A stretch of 41,370 nt of DNA from an uncultured Candidatus Actinomarina sp. (GTDB lineage: Bacteria; Actinomycetota; Acidimicrobiia; Actinomarinales; Actinomarinaceae), in contig CACDQN010000001.1 of assembly GCA_902555055.1 (NCBI GenBank), positions 231,535 to 272,904 on the forward strand, written 5' to 3'. Each line of letters begins with the position of its first letter. Positions within the stretch are counted from its first letter, which is position 1. This document shows positions 40,944 to 41,370 of this stretch, one piece after another. The translations under genes and the position numbers were made by a program. Under the pieces are notes generated by a model. It saw only the letters and a program-made list of their open reading frames with translations. It searched no databases and had not been told where the DNA came from.

Positions 40944-41370
40944 GTGAATTAAAAATATTTCTTGGGCCTCCAGGTGCAGGAAAAGGTACTCAAGCTATAA
41001 AGATTGCTTCAGAGTTTGGTCTAGCTCATATCTCAACGGGAGATATGCTCAGAGAACATATAACTAACAAAACTGATCTTGGTAAGATTGCTAAAAGTGT
41101 CATGGATGAAGGACAGTTGGTATCAGATGATTTAGTTATTGCAATGCTTGTTGAAAGATTAGGAAATGATGACTGTAAAAATGGGGCAATTCTTGATGGA
41201 TTTCCAAGAACCCTACCTCAAGCAAAAAGTCTAGAAGATATTAAAAACAAATTTCCAGTTTCGAAGGTATTTGTATTTGAAGTCGACGAGGAAGAGTTGA
41301 TTCAAAGGATATTATTGAGGGGACAAACTAGCGGTAGGTCTGATGATACAGAAGAGTCCATAAAAGTTAG
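40940..41370 (+). CDS. adk: Adenylate kinase (partial, TTG start, runs off the window)
   Basis: [41 protein letters not shown]...[14 protein letters not shown]; P-loop GPPGAGKGT. Confidence 0.96.
   Translation, partial: [143 protein letters not shown]

Noticed and set aside
1-41370. CRISPR arrays, prophage, transposons, defence islands
   Set aside because: No regular direct repeats, integrase/transposase or phage gene signatures seen; nearly all space is filled by core genes.

Overview
This 41.4 kb window is a compact, AT-rich bacterial chromosome segment made almost entirely of core housekeeping genes. Nearly everything is on the + strand; only two small genes are on the - strand. From left to right it holds: (1) a complex I operon, nuoB(partial)-C-D-H-I-J-K-L-M-N, with no nuoEFG between D and H, followed directly by a MidA/NDUFAF7-type methyltransferase gene; (2) htpX, a rhodanese domain protein and a PfkB-family kinase; (3) a - strand pair, a DUF2157-like membrane protein and a membrane-anchored hypothetical protein; (4) tRNA-Tyr, tRNA-Thr and tRNA-Met, rpmG, an ECF sigma factor with a ZAS-like anti-sigma factor, then tRNA-Trp, secE and nusG; (5) rplKA, an L10-leader-like attenuator, rplJL and rpoBC; (6) rpsL-rpsG-fusA-tuf with a clear terminator; (7) the S10/spc operon from rpsJ to secY, ending in a partial adk. 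RpoC domain content and gene order look actinobacterial. Together with the low GC this suggests a streamlined marine actinobacterium, possibly Actinomarinales-like, but that is inference only. I see no defence island, CRISPR array, prophage or mobile element. The observations most worth checking are: a nuoJ/nuoK deletion junction that removes most of NuoJ; loss of 3 of the 4 cysteines of the second RpoC zinc site, alongside cysteine-poor (C-) forms of bL33 and uS14; an overlapping antiterminator/terminator that also covers the rplJ ribosome-binding site; a complex I operon lacking the NADH-oxidising module and coupled to MidA; and a sigma/anti-sigma pair inserted in the tRNA-rpmG-tRNA-Trp-secE locus.
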